This document shows positions 45,251 through 57,475 of a stretch of DNA of 64,000 bases, in pieces. The notes beneath the pieces are model-generated. The model saw only the letters and a list, made by a program, of their open reading frames with translations. It made no database searches and had not been told where the DNA came from. The DNA comes from Plotosus lineatus (lineage: Eukaryota; Chordata; Actinopteri; Siluriformes; Plotosidae), in the NCBI GenBank assembly GCA_024760905.1, contig CM045737.1:19505848-19569847 (forward strand). Reading direction: 5' to 3'. The position numbers and the translations under genes are program-made. Positions within the stretch are counted from its first letter, which is position 1. Each line of letters begins with the position of its first letter.

Positions 45251-46890
45251 ATTATAATTATAATAATAATAATTATTATTATTATATTTTTGTTGCAGGG
45301 ATGAGATCATTCTCTGGCTTAGTGAAAGAAACTTATTATATGTTATTATTATTATTTATTGTATTTTTATAATTATATACAGTGATTATTTGTTTGTTTG
45401 TCTCACAGTTCTCTTGTAATCAGCATTATGATCTGTCAATTGGACAGTGACAAAATTCATAGACATGAGCAGTCAGGCATGATGCCTCAGATCTGTGTAC
45501 ATATTTCTTCCCTTGCCTCACAGTCATACACACATCAATAAAAAAAGAATTGTGGGAAATGTGAATGCAGAGGAGTAAGCAGTATGCGCATAGCGATGTG
45601 GAGCAGCAACACACTCTAAAAAATTGCCATTAGGGATGAATAAGTGATTTGAATTTTTCATGGTTTTTCTCTTTGTGAGTTTTGAAGTTGGGTGTGATGG
45701 GCTCAATTATCTACTGGGAGATACCATGTTGCCACTCTTACTTTTTATAATAATTTTTAACCATTGTTTTATGCAAATCCAAGTTTTTATAATTATAATT
45801 ACATGTAATTTACTTCCATATAAATCATCAGATTGTTTGTTATTGTATAGACTTCCAATGCCATATTCGCCTATCTAATTTTTACATTCTGTCAAGTCAG
45901 AGGCTGGGGCTTTGCAACAATATACTGGTATGAATGTTTATAGCATGAAAAACTTTGTTTGGTTTTGCATCAGAACCTCTGCAGTGCAGCACTGCTGGTT
46001 ATTCAATGATATGATTTGTCCTTCATTTCAAATTTACCAGTAACAGTTTAATGCAATCCATCCCAGTTGACTCCCCCATGATAACAATAAAGGGTCATGG
46101 AGGGGGGGCATCCATTCTGAGCAGTAAAAATCCATAAACCAATACCTGAACTACAGAAATGGGTATTATAGGGCTGGACTATATACTCCACTACTACTTG
46201 TGCAAAATGTTTAACAAGTGTGCGAGGTAGCACGGTCACATTTGAACATCAAACAAAAAGCCATACTTTATATACTGTAGTGATCTAATTTATAGCTCTT
46301 TCACTGTATATAATGAATTGCATAACAAGCTGCAGAAAAAGTTTGGATTTTTTTCTCTGTTCAAACTTAGAACCTAAGATTCACACTTGGGAGCTTGGAA
46401 ATAAAAAAAAAGAAAATGAAAACAAAGTAATCATCACCTGAAGAAAGTTCATGCGAATATAATCATATAAAGTACTTTGAAACCAAAGTCTGTCATAATT
46501 GGGGGGCAAGCAGAGGACATCGCTTACTCTGGTGCAGCACACTGACTGTCTCCGGTTGAGTAAAATTTTTGCGTGTTAATTAACATACAAATTTGTTGGT
46601 ATGCCCGACATACACTCGATCACGGTAGAGGAGAATAAGAAATTGCAATGTGTGTCACTGCTGGGATACGTAGAAAACAAATCCATAAGAGTATTTATGC
46701 CTATTAAGTTTTCTTTCCGTGCTTTGTTATATTGGACAGACAAGAATTTAAATTCAAGGGCTGAGCTCATTTCTCAAATAAGAGATGGAGTCAATTCCAA
46801 ATTCAACTCAATTCCAAATTCATCATCACACTTATTAAAGCATTCACATTAATTTGGTCCCCTTAAGTTTTTAAAGCAGGCCAGGTGTTT
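45251..46890. other. Intron sequence, nothing recognised
   Basis: No supported feature. An open stretch at 46601-46852 has no recognisable homology. Confidence 0.35.
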
Positions 46891-46894
46891 GAAG

Positions 46895-47044
46895 GATGGG
46901 CAGCCCGGTGGTAAGGTGCTGGATTCCCGCTCCGAAGGTTGGGGGTTCAAGCCCCACTGTGAACGGTTGTCACTGCTGGCCCCCCCTAGTGCAGCTAACT
47001 GGGTTATCAAAGGCCAGCCACAGACAGTGAGAGACATATCTGGT
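46895..47044 (+). mobile_element. SINE family S head, chimera with family T tail
   Basis: gggcagcccggtggtaagg (A box), ggttgggggttcaagcccc (B box), ctagtgcagctaactgggttatcaaagg. Then cagacagtgagagacat appears, which is the complement of the expected atgtctctcactgtctg, a small inversion. It then reaches gtttctgccctg and switches to a family T tail. Confidence 0.75.
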
Positions 47045-47165
47045 TTCTGCCCTGTGATGGCCTGGTGAGCTGCCCAGGGTGTACTCTTCTCTCGCTTGGA
47101 GTTGGTTGAGATGGGTGCCAGCCTCCCCGTGACCCTAATTAGGATTAAGCAGTTCAGAGAATGAA
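47045..47165 (+). mobile_element. SINE family T tail, 3' part of chimera
   Basis: tgatggcctggtgagctgcccagggtgtac..gagatgggtgccagcctccccgtgaccctaattaggattaagcagttcagagaatgaatgaatgaat. Confidence 0.78.
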
Positions 47166-47693
47166 TGAATGAATAAAACAAACCAGCATAAAACAATTAT
47201 ACTGATTTTGTATAACTCCGTAATTTTGTATAACTCCGCTGTGAATTGTTTAATAGATGAATGATCGTGCTTTTTTAAATAACACCTATTTTCAAGAAAG
47301 GCTGCTACATTTTATGTTTTTGTTGTTGTTTGTCTAGGGTTTTTTTTTTAATGTTGAATCAGTTAGTATTGAAAAAGGTCTATCCGTAATAGTTATTGGT
47401 CTTTTTAAAATTATTTTCTTATTATTTATTTTTAAAAGTGTGCTGAGTTCAAAAGTCTGTACCCTCTCCACACTTAATTTCAAGGGGGAAAATGTACCAG
47501 TCACAAAGTCCAAGCCTGCACCTACATTGGTATGCTCTGGCTAAAATATTTAAGAGTGTCTCATTAAGATGTCACAACATGTTAACTTTGTAAAGTTCAG
47601 CCAGGTTCAAACCCTCAAGTGGTTTTTTTGTGAGCAGTCTAGAAGCAGCTCAGTCAAGACATACAACAGGAAATATTAACCATTCACAAAACT

Positions 47694-48048
47694 GTCTGTC
47701 TGTCTTCCTTTCGGCTTTTTCCCTTTAACTCGGGAGTCGCCACAGCGAATCATCTGATTCGCATGTTTGATTTGGCAGAGATTTTTACGTCGGATGCCAT
47801 TCCTGTCACAACCCTTTTTAGCAAGGGACAGAAACACGCTGATGACTTTGCAGCTACTCTTTACGAAAGTCAGCAATGGTTCTTTTACATGCCTCTCACC
47901 ATAGACAGTGAGAGACATGGCCCGCCTTTGATAACCCAGTTAGCTGCACTGGGGGGGGGGGCAGTGACAACCCTGTGGAGAGCCCCCAACCTTTGGATCA
48001 GCAATCCAGCGCCATATACCACTAGACCACCACTGCCCCCCTTACCAG
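47694..48048 (-). mobile_element. SINE family S, full length with 10-bp duplication
   Basis: Flanked by tcacaaaact (47684-47693, 48049-48058). Complement order: LINE-like end (cttcctttcggctttttccc..gggagtcgccacagcgaatcatctgattcgca), body (ggcagagatttttacgtcggatgccattcctgtcacaaccc), middle, B box region and head ending ccactagaccaccactgccccc. 355 bp. Confidence 0.9.
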
Positions 48049-48386
48049 TCACAAAACTACAGAAACATATAATGATATGCGAGTGTTGAGGGATACCATC
48101 AACAGCAAGAATTCAAATATAATTGAAAATGGCACAGTCACAAGAAGAAAATCAAGGGAAAAAAATAACCGAAATGAAACTGATAGAATGATCTGCAGAA
48201 ATTCAAAACCAAGAGCATGAGACACAAAATATTACGATATACAATTTCCAACTGTTCTTTCTGACTGCTTGGGATAATGGAGGAACGGTTATAAAATATA
48301 TGTTTTATGGGTTTCATTATGAAGTAATGGCGTGCAAACTTTTGCACTCAACTGCATGTGTGATTCCGTTTGTTTTGTTTTCACAG

Positions 48387-48527
48387 GATGCTAAAGTACG
48401 GGAACAGCTGGGTGTGGCTGGTGTGGCGGCGAAGATTGAGAACAGAATTCTGACTGTTGTGACCGGTTCAGATATGGTGAATATCACCTTCCTGAACTTC
48501 ATGGCCTTCCAAGATGAGGTGGCTAAG
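48387..48527 (+). CDS. plcb3: PLC-beta exon b (PH domain, 47 codons)
   Basis: This 141-nt exon follows acceptor ...ttttcacag and precedes donor gtaaac; both boundaries are phase 0. It starts DAKVREQLGV, which directly continues the PK that ends the previous exon (family: PKDPKxRExL). It contains the conserved ILTVVTGSDMVNITFLNF and AFQDEVAK, the C-terminal strands and helix start of the PH domain (PLCB1: VNISHLNLVAFQEEVAK; PLCB3: VNTVFLNFMAVQDDTAK). No exon is missing between a and b, so the 33.8-kb gap is one intron. Confidence 0.92.
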
Positions 48528-48564
48528 GTAAACATTTAAATAATCAATTTTCTGTTGGAACATG

Positions 48565-48610
<46 letters not shown>

Positions 48611-49731
48611 GGGAGAAAACTGAGAGGATTGAATCTAATAATCAGTTTGAATGTAATATACAGTACCATTTTTTTAATTGAAAATTATTTGGAGTTATGT
48701 GAAGAGTGGATTGCAGTATAACATCAGGAAAAGGGAAAAATGAGCCTGGTGAGGAAACAATTGTTCAAAACAGCTGCTCTAACATACAGTGCCTGTCTGG
48801 ACACACCTACTCATTCTAACTAAAGTAGAAGGTGTGCCCAAACCTTTGACTGGTATTATAAATGCATATAACACAGATACCACCCATTAAATCAAAGCAA
48901 GTAAATTCTCCAGGGTTATACAGAAGTTGCATAAAAATATGTGAAATTGAACAAATTAACAAAAACAAGTCCTAGTCGGACATAACCCCATTATTGCAGA
49001 AACTTGTTTACTTCTTCCTAGATTCCCATGATAATTAAACACTTCATTATTTTTCATTTCCTTCAGTTTGTTAGGTTAAAAACAACAATAAACATATCAT
49101 ATTAAAGAATGGTCTGTTTATTTGGTATACACATGAATTTTATAAATTTAACTAAACATTATTATTCTTTAATTATTATTTTGGAAGTCAGCAGGTGTCT
49201 CTGGTCAGTGTTTGGCTGAATATGTATTTTTTTTTTCGGACAGAAATATAAAAAAATATGATCACATTTAGTTACCTTTCATCCGAGATGTGCACTATTG
49301 TGTACAGAAACAGTAATATAAAGGCATTACATTGGATATTAGTTGGCATTCCATATATCTGTGTATTCATGCTTCTGAATAGGTTGTATGTCATCTGTGC
49401 AATCTAACTACCATCCAAATATCATTTAGAAAAAAAATAAATAGATAAAAAAAATCAGACATGTAATATGCTTCTCTTGGGTGCCTGGGTTACTCATGTG
49501 TAGCCTGACAAAATAATAAAAATAAACTTATGAAGGATATTTTATATTCAGGATTGTTCGGATTAAGAATAATTTGCTAAACAAAATCCATTGTTTTGCA
49601 GACTTCTTATGAGGTAGTTTATTAACTAATGTGTGCTGGTTAATGTGACAGGTAGAGTTTTGTTAAACATTACGCATATGGCATACCAAAGCATGTTGTA
49701 AACCAATATTAATTTATGCCTGATAATGTAG
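48528..49731. other. 1.2-kb intron of the PLC-beta gene
   Basis: Donor gtaaac, acceptor gataatgtag. Holds a (TTA)n tract (48567-48610) and, at 48786-48856, a small fragment reading gtgcctgtctggacacacct..aggtgtgcccaaacctttgactggta, a motif familiar from fish repeats. Confidence 0.85.
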
Positions 49732-49811
49732 GAGTGGACAGACAAACTCTTCAGCTTGGCCTCCAACCTCCTGATCCAAAACATGTCCAGGGAGTCCTGT
49801 CTAGAAAAATT
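49732..49811 (+). CDS. plcb3: PLC-beta exon c (PH to EF-hand linker, 26 codons + 2 nt)
   Basis: This 80-nt exon follows acceptor ...tgataatgtag and precedes a consensus donor gtgagt. It begins EWTDKLFSLASNLL and ends NMSRESCLEK plus two bases (tt) of a split codon. The family pattern is (E/V)W(T/S)xxxFxLAxNxLxQNxSRxxFLxK, the PH C-terminal helix leading to the EF-hand region. The split codon is completed by the g that opens the next exon, giving Leu where mammalian paralogues have Ala. Confidence 0.9.
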
Positions 49812-50698
49812 GTGAGTGTGCTCCTTACATCACCTCTTATTTCTTTCTTCTTTTCTAGCTGCCTGCTATCATTACCCTGAAATTACCTTTGCAGATGAAG
49901 GTACTTCTGTGGCATGCAGTTCATAAGAAACGTTGTCCAAATTTTCACTGCATCTAATGATCTGTCCTCAGTATTTATCAGTCATTTCAGCACCATTTAA
50001 TGCACCCTGTAGAACTATACTGATACCCCATAATAAAATGCTACATAGAAGGAGCATCTAAGCCGAGCCATTAAAGTTTATAAATCAATACTTGGCCTCC
50101 TAGAAATGGAGATTACAGGCTGTAAGGTTGCAGCCTCCGAGTGGAACATTACTAAGTGTGTTATGCAGAACGGTGCCGTTTAATCAAACAGAAAGCCCCA
50201 CCTTTAGCAAAGTTTTCATTCTTTACAGTTCATTATGTAGTGCTTTGTACAGAGTCACTGGCACATTTCATTATAATAAATAATCTAAATAGCTTTTTAA
50301 AAATATAGAAAAGGTTGCACAAATATTGCACCAAGTTTCTGGAAAAGTATTTTCCGAAAGCTCAGACTAGAATTATCTTTTTAAGGTTTTGGTTCAAAGT
50401 CTTGCCTTTTCTTGAAGGAAACATTTAAGTTTTTTTTTTTTTTGGGACATTTTCGATATGTTGACAGTCCATGAAGTCCATGAATGGTCTTGTGTCAAGT
50501 AGAAGAGTGGCTGGTAAAAAGTTGAAGGGTAACTCAAATAAGCACCTTTTACAACTTTAATGAGCAGAAAATAATATCGGAATGCAAAACACACTAAACC
50601 TTAAAATAGAAGCTTTACAACAGCCACTCTGTCTCCTCTGTCAAAGAGGTTAGAGTTTAACCTCAGTTTTTGAATTTGTTTGTTTAGATGGGTTAAGC

Positions 50699-51257
50699 CA
50701 GTGCTTCTCAAATAGTGGGGCGATGCCGGGGGGGGGGGGGTCACGGTGTGATGCCGTGGTGGAGCGTGTATGACCCTGGGGAACAGGCTTCTCTGGAACA
50801 GTGTACAAGAATTAAGTGTAATTGTATCTCCACTCCACTGGTTGGCAGTGGCGCTCTCATTGTCACTCTGTGGTGTAGCGGTTTTCCGCACGAGTAAACG
50901 ATATGAAGTGCGGTAAACAACCAAACAAATGATGACCAAACAAATGAAATGCAAACAAACAAACCAACAAATGAATTTAATAAGGATTTTTTTTTTATTT
51001 GAGGCACATTTGTGCACTTTAAATCTTTTCTGTTACAGATTAAAAAAGAGTCTTAATGAAGTTTTTCTTTATTCTAAGTTGAACTATATTTCTTTCTTTT
51101 TTTGTTTTTAATCTTGATAAAGATACAATGTTATGCAGAGGTGTACTAATAACAATTTTATAGACAAACAATACTACTTATAGTCGCTCGCGGGGGAGGC
51201 GTGAAATGCTTTTTTCTTCCTAGAGGGGGCGCCACAGAAAATAATTGAGAAGCACTG
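50699..51257. mobile_element. hAT-type MITE (559 bp)
   Basis: Termini CAGTGCTTCTCAAATAGT and ATAATTGAGAAGCACTG. Flanking octamers ggttaagc (50691-50698) and ggtgaagc (51258-51265) match at 7 of 8. CAGTG(C/G)TTCTCAA ends with 8-bp duplications are typical of hAT elements. A G-tract (about 50727-50740) lies inside. No transposase. Confidence 0.85.
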
Positions 51258-52120
51258 GGTGAAGCCAAAAGTTATTTTCGGATTTTCATAAAATTTCTCT
51301 TTGAGGTGGAGCTTTGGAAAAGGAAGACTCTTTTGGATTTTTAAGATGATCCAGATCTTCGACTGTCTAGCTGTAGTGAACCTTTACATGCCATAAACAC
51401 TAATTTCTGATCTTGGCTTAAAAAAGTGCCTGTATTTAGATAATCTTCATTTCACTGTGGTAGTTAAAAAGTGATCATTTGAGATATCATGGTTAACTTG
51501 TTGTTTGCTTGAACCAGATTAACTATTCTCTTCTGATCTCACATCAACAAGGAGCTTCCCTCCATTGGACTTTCATCTACCCATAGAATGTTCTTTGTGT
51601 TTTACAACATTCTTTTTAAACTATAGGCACTAAATACCAAAAAGATCAGCATGAATATGCGTTTTCTCGTTGGCTGAAATTAAATTTCACTCCCATTGAG
51701 ATGTAAATGTTTACTGAAGTCCTTGACCTGTAAGATTTTATGGATTGAGCTGTTGCTCACTGATTAATTGATTGGATGAATGTAATAATTATTTGTTGTA
51801 CATCACATGTACAGTAGGCTCTCGACATTCGCGGGGGTTTGGTTCCGAGCCCTCCCGTGAATCGAGCTAATCCGCGAGTTGGTTACATGGGGGAAATGAT
51901 GGGGGAAAACCCCATGTATCACGTCACATGCGCGAATGAGCAGCCGTAAGTAAAATACTATGTATCTATTACATGCGCTAAAATATGCTTCTTAAACACA
52001 TTCTATAGACAGTCTCACTCATTAATTCAGAATTAATGTAGTAAAATGTAGTAATGATTCAGAAAAACATATTTTTTTACTGTGATATTGATTGACAATA
52101 AAATCTAAACATTATACAGC

Positions 52121-52621
52121 TTCTTCTTCTTCTTCTTTTACTTTCGGCTGCTCCCTTCAGGGGTCGCCACAGCAAATCATCCGCCTCCACCTCACCCTGT
52201 CCTCCGCATCTTCTTTTCTGATTCCAACAACCTTCATGTCTTCCTTCACCACATCCATAAATCTCTTCTTAGGTCTTCCTCGAGGCCTTCTGCCTGGTAG
52301 TTCCAACCTCAGCATCCTACTGCCAATATACTCACTATCCCTCCTCTGTACATGTCCAAACCATCTCAATCTAGCCTCTCTGACTTTGTCTCCAAAACAT
52401 CTTACGTGGGCTGTCCCTCTGATATACTCATTTCTGATCCTATCCATCCTCGTTACTCCCAGGGAGAACCTCAACATTTTCATCTCCGCTACCTCCAGCT
52501 CTGCCTCCTGCCTTTTCCTCAGCGCCACTGTTTCTAAGCCATACAACATCACTGGCCTCACCACCATCTTGTACACTTTTCCCTTCATTCTTGCTGACAC
52601 TCTCCTATCGCACATCACACC
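52121..52621 (-). mobile_element. RTE-like LINE, 5'-truncated copy h
   Basis: About 500 bases of LINE 3' sequence: VCGVMCDRRVSARMKGKVYK through RRPRGRPKKRFMDVVKEDM to gtggcgacccctgaagggagcagccgaaag. The frame is open over the whole fragment. Inserted in Tigger C4 next to ..attatacagc. Confidence 0.88.
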
Positions 52622-52659
52622 GCATACATATAAAAACACCTATACATGCATTTTTTGAA

Positions 52660-53140
52660 AAACATACAGCAGTGTAGTTTTCAAAAATGCCCACTAGAGG
52701 AACGTACTGTATTGCATTAGGCATGAGATGACTGAATTCAGGTATTAAGTGCATTAAGTCCGAGCAGCTCAGCCACGACCCTCAGCCGGAGTGAGTTCAA
52801 ACCGAGTTTTTGAGTGAGAAAGTTAGAGGCGTTACAAACCAAAGGGTGATGTGATGTGAGTTAATCCTCTGGTGCAGAAGTGAGCGTGCTTTTGTTTATT
52901 GGGAGTAAATGAGAATAGTGAATTCAGGTGTGCGCTACCGAGCAGCTCAGCCATGCCCCTAAGCCGAGGAGAAGAGTAAACAGTTAAAGGCACAGTGCCA
53001 AAATTAAAGTCTCCCAAAACACAGACCATAACACAAAGGACATAAAAGAACAAGAAGTGTAATAAATTGGATAAACAAAACAAAATGAGAAACATGCTAC
53101 ACCACAGTAAATAAAATATAACACACAAACATTTTAAACA
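52660..53140 (-). mobile_element. Tigger C4 interior between the two LINEs
   Basis: tgcccactagaggaacg, cagctcagccacgaccctcagccgga, gatgtgagttaatcctctggtgcagaagtgagcgtgc, as in C2. Not a separate element; noted so the stretch is accounted for. Confidence 0.7.
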
Positions 53141-55982
53141 TTACCTTAGGTCACCTTCTTCTTCTTTTCCTTTCGGCTGTTCCCTTGAGGGGTCGCCACA
53201 GCGAATCATCTGCCTCCATCTCACCCTCTCCTTTGCATCTTCTTCTCTTACACCAACTACCTTCATGTCCTCTTTCACCACATCCATGAATCGTCTCTTT
53301 GGTCTTTCTTTAGGCCTTCTGCCTGGTAGTTCCAACCTCAGCATCCTACTACCAATATACTCACTATCCCTCCTCTGTACATGTCCACACCATCTCAATC
53401 TAGCCTCTCAGACTTTGTCTCCAAAACCTCTTACATGTGCTGTACCTCTGGTGTGCTCATTTCTGATCCTATCCATCCTCGTTACTCCCAAAGAGAACTT
53501 CAACATTTTCATCTCTGCTACCTCCAGCTCTGCCTCCTCTTTTTTTCCCTGGGACACTGTTTCTAAACCATACAACATCGCTGGCCTCAACACCGTCTTG
53601 TACACTTTTCCGTTCATTCTTGCCGGTACTCTCCTATCACACATCACACCGGACACTTTTCTCCAACCATTACAACCAGCCTGCACACACTTCTTCACCT
53701 CTTTTCCACACTCTCCATTGCTCTGGACTGTTGAGCCTAAGTACTTAAAATCCTCCACCTTCCTTATCTCTGCTCCCTGAAACCTCACCGTTCCTGTTGG
53801 GTCCTTGTCATTCATACACATGTATTCTGTCTTACTGAGGCTAACCTTCATTCCTCTTCTTTTCAGGGCATACCTCCACCTCTCTAGATTTTCCTGCACT
53901 TGTTCTCTGCTCTCACTGCAGACCACAATGTCATCTGCAAACATCATAGTCCATGGGGAATCTTGTCTAACCTCGTCGGTCAGCCTGTCCATCACCATAG
54001 CAAACAAGAAGGGGCTCAGAGCTGACCCTTGATGCAGTCCTACCTCCACCTTGAACTCTTCTGTCACACTGACAGCACACCTCACCACTGTCTTACATCT
54101 CTTATACATGTCCTGCATCACTCTAACATACTTCTCTGCCACTCCAGACTTGCTCATACAATACCACAGGTTCCTCTCTCGGCACCCTGTCATATGCTTT
54201 CTCCAGATCCACAAAGGCGCAATGCAGCTCCTTCTGACCTTCTCTGTACTTCTCTATTAACATCATCAAGGCAAACACTGCATCTGTGGTGCTCTTTCTT
54301 GGCATGAAACCAAACTGTTTTTCTCAAATGCTGACCTCTGCCCTTACTCTAGCTTCCAGTATTCTTTCACATAACTTCATCATATGGCTCATCAACTTTA
54401 TCCCTCTGTAGTTGCCACAACTCTGAACATCTCCCCTGTTCTTAAAAATTGGCACCATCACACTTCTCCTCCATTCCTCTGGCATACTCTCACTCTCTAA
54501 GACCTTGATGAATGTTCTTGTCAGGAAATCTACTGCTACCTCTCCTAGACACTTCCATACCTCCACCGGTGTGTCATCAGGACCAACTGCCTTTCCATTC
54601 TTCATCCTCTTCAATGCCCTCCTCACTTCACCTCTTTGCTACTTCCTGGTCCTCGACGGTCACCTCTTCTACTCTTTTTTTCTCTCTCATTTTTCTCATT
54701 CATTAGCTCTTCAAAGTACTCTTTCCATCTTCCCAGCACACTTCTGTCATCAGTCAATACATTTCCCCTCTCTGTCCTTAATCACTCTAACTTGCTGCAC
54801 GTTCTTCCCATCTCTATTTCTCTGCTGTGCCAACCTGTATAAATCATTTTCTCATTCTTCACTTTCCAACCGAGCATACAAGCCCTCTGTTTGGCCTTTG
54901 ACACCGCTACCTTCGCCTTACACTGTGTCTCCCTGTACTCCTGTTTACTCTCTTCAGTCCTCTCTATGTCCCACTACTTCTTAGCTAACCTCTTCCTTTG
55001 TACACACTCCTGCACTTCCTCATTCCACCAGTAAGTTTCTTATCTCCTCTCGTTCCAGAGGACACACCAAGTATTCTCCTACCTGTTTCCCTGATCACAT
55101 TAGCAGTAGTTGTCCAGTCATCTGTAAGCACTTCCTGACCACCCAAAGCCATTTTCAACTCCTCCTTGAAGACAACATGACCCTCTTCCTTTTTCAGCGT
55201 CCACCACTTGTCTTCTGCTCTGCCTTTTTCACCTTCCTCACCATCAGCGTCATTCTGCACACCACCATCCTGTGCTGTTTGGCAACACTCTCACCCACTA
55301 CTACTTTGCAGTCACTGACTTCCTTCAAATTACATCGCCTACACAAGATGTAGTCTACCTGTGTGCTCCTACCTCCGCTTTTATAAGTCACCCTATGCTC
55401 ATGTCTCTTCTGGAAGAAAATATTCATCACAGCCATTTCCATCCTTTTTGCAAAATCTACCAACATCTGTCCTTCTGCGTTCCTGTCCTGGATACTAAAC
55501 CTGCCCATCACTTTCTCGTCCCCTCCGTTTCCTGCACCAACATGTCCATTGAAGTCTGCCCCAATGACCACTCTTTCACCTCTGGGGGTATTCTGCATCA
55601 CTTCATCTAAATCACTCCAGAATCTCTCCTTCTCTTCTAGCTCACATCCTGCCTGTGGGGCATAAGCACTAAAAACATTAAACATCACGCCTTCAATTTC
55701 TAACTTGAAACTCATCAGTCTGTCTGACACTCTTTTCACTTCTAGAACATTCCTGACAAACTCCTCCTTCAAGATGACTCCTACTCCATTTCTCCTCCCA
55801 TCCACACCATGAAGAAACAGCTTAAACCCTGCTCCTAAGCTTCTAGCCTTGCTACCTTTCCACCTGGTCTTTTGAACACACAGTATGTCCACCTTCCTCC
55901 TCTGCATCATGTCAGCCAGCTCTCTACCTTTTCCTGTCATTGTTCCAACATTCAAAGTCCCTACTTTCAGTCCTAGACTCAT
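53141..55982 (-). pseudogene. LINE endonuclease-RT, several frameshifts
   Basis: Order on the minus strand: endonuclease frame 55982-55194 (LCVQKTRWKG has Lys for the catalytic Glu of QETRW; GADFNGHVGAG and QVDYILCRR kept), then short frames at 55260-54985, 54626-54324 and 54305-54123, RT/C-terminal frame 54214-53408 ([20 protein letters not shown]) and 53398-53141. At least five shifts, so older or more relaxed than copy g. Confidence 0.87.
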
Positions 55983-56270
55983 GCGTTTCTTCTTCTCTCT
56001 CTGCCTATGAACATGCCTCCCGCCTGTCCTTTTTTGACATCTTCAACCAACAGTAGTCCAATTTCCACCAGCACCCTGTTGGTTAACAGCACTGATGGCG
56101 GTCGTTGTTAACCCGGGCCTCGACCGATCCAGTATGAATTCTGTATTGATCATTTGGCATTTGTTTTACGCTGGATGCCCTTCCTGACACAACCCTCCGC
56201 ATTTATCCGTGCTTGGGACCGGCAGGAAGGAGAGACACTTGCTTGTGCCCCTCCCTCACAGCTGCATTAC
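53154..56270 (-). mobile_element. RTE-like LINE, full-length copy i
   Basis: Perfect 12-bp duplication taccttaggtca (53142-53153, 56271-56282). 3.12 kb, with the same 5' start (complement ctccctcacagctgcatta) as copy a. Its 5' UTR contains gaccggtcgaggcccgggttaacaacgacc-type sequence and the aagggcatcc module. Confidence 0.9.
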
Positions 56271-57364
56271 TACCTTAGGTCATGTACTGGAATAATAATT
56301 GAAAAAGACTTTAATAGTGGAGTGTTTTACAACAGTTCAGACGATTATTTCTCTTTCGGCACTTCAGAGGAAACTGCCATTTCTTGAGGAGAAAGTCTTA
56401 TTTCTTCAGAAGAGACATCCAATGTCATTACCATTTTCTGGTGCTTAGCAGGAGTGACATCATAGAATTTAACTGGTAATTAAAACATACTAAAAAAAGG
56501 CTCATTGCCAACTTGTGCGCGAATGAGGGGAAAAAGGGGTGTTACATCATCTCAACCAATCAGCAGGAAGGAGGACAGCCATTGGATGAATTTGAATCAC
56601 GTGCGAGCTGCTAGGCAGTCAGCGAATACTAAAACCGTGAGTGCAAAACCACCAATAGTCAAGGGCCTACTGTAGTCCATTGCAGTAGTTGCTTAATAAA
56701 TTGGACAGAAAGTGATGATCAGAATGCATGAATATGGGTTATAACAAAACATTCACCCCAAACAGCTGACTGGAAATCACTCGTACCTCAGGTTGTGAAT
56801 TTTGAGCCCCTGCTCAGGGGCCTGCAATATTAAGTACTGCTGTGGGAAAATATATATCATTTACAGTGATGTCATGTAAGATTGGTATTGAAACATAAAG
56901 TCCCTGGGGCTTGGATGGTCTGCTTGGACTGGAGCTTGACTTAACAATGCATGTAAATAAGCTGAGTGTGTGTGAGAACCTGTGGGAGTTATAGCATTCA
57001 GAATATTACAGGTAGTGCACATGGAGCTCGCTATCAAACATATACAGCACTGAACCCTTTATCAAAATACTTTTGACATGCTTGAAATTGAGTAGCGTAT
57101 ATGCATAGGTATTGGCTCTTAAAGCAAAAATTAATAAATTACTAATACATGTTTATTTTTAAATATCACATCAATTTGATGAATGCTTTTAAATGTCTAT
57201 ACATCACTATTTATTTAAGTCGCTTTCTTCCCTGAGGCTCAAGCACACCAAAACTATTTAATCATCTCTTGAGTTTGTTCTTTTGATTTCCTTCTGTTAC
57301 ATTTACAGAATTTAGCATGTACTCGTATTTAGAGTTACTTTATTTATTATTTAAATAGCACGTC

Positions 57365-57475
57365 AGAGTTAAGGGCTTTGCTCAAGGGATAACAGTGGCG
57401 GTATGAGGACTGAATCCCAGATCTTTGCAGAACAGCACAGAGCCGTAACCACTGAGCTACCATCGCTATAGGCCA
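57365..57475. repeat. Dispersed repeat M, fragment
   Basis: gagttaagggctttgctcaaggg..ggactgaatcccagatcttt..gccgtaaccactgagctacc, like 11225-11465. Confidence 0.45.

Larger units (their letters stand above)
14624..48386. other. 33.8-kb intron of the PLC-beta gene
   Basis: Bounded by donor gtaagc and acceptor ttttcacag. It joins ..IPK to DAKV.. with no missing residues. It contains four RTE-like LINE copies, at least ten SINEs or SINE parts, Tigger, hAT and Tc1-type elements; each is listed separately. Confidence 0.85.
51812..56672 (-). mobile_element. Tigger-like element C4 hosting two LINEs
   Basis: Ends CAGTAGGCTCTCGACATTCG and complement of ..TAGTCAAGGGCCTACTG, flanked by TA (51810-51811, 56673-56674). 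Total 4861 bp, of which about 3.6 kb is two RTE-like LINE insertions on the minus strand. The host sequence (about 1.2 kb) matches C1 and C2. Confidence 0.78.

Noticed and set aside
46601..46852. 83-codon open frame as a host exon
   Set aside because: No family recognised, no convincing splice sites around it, and length is within chance expectation for AT-rich DNA.
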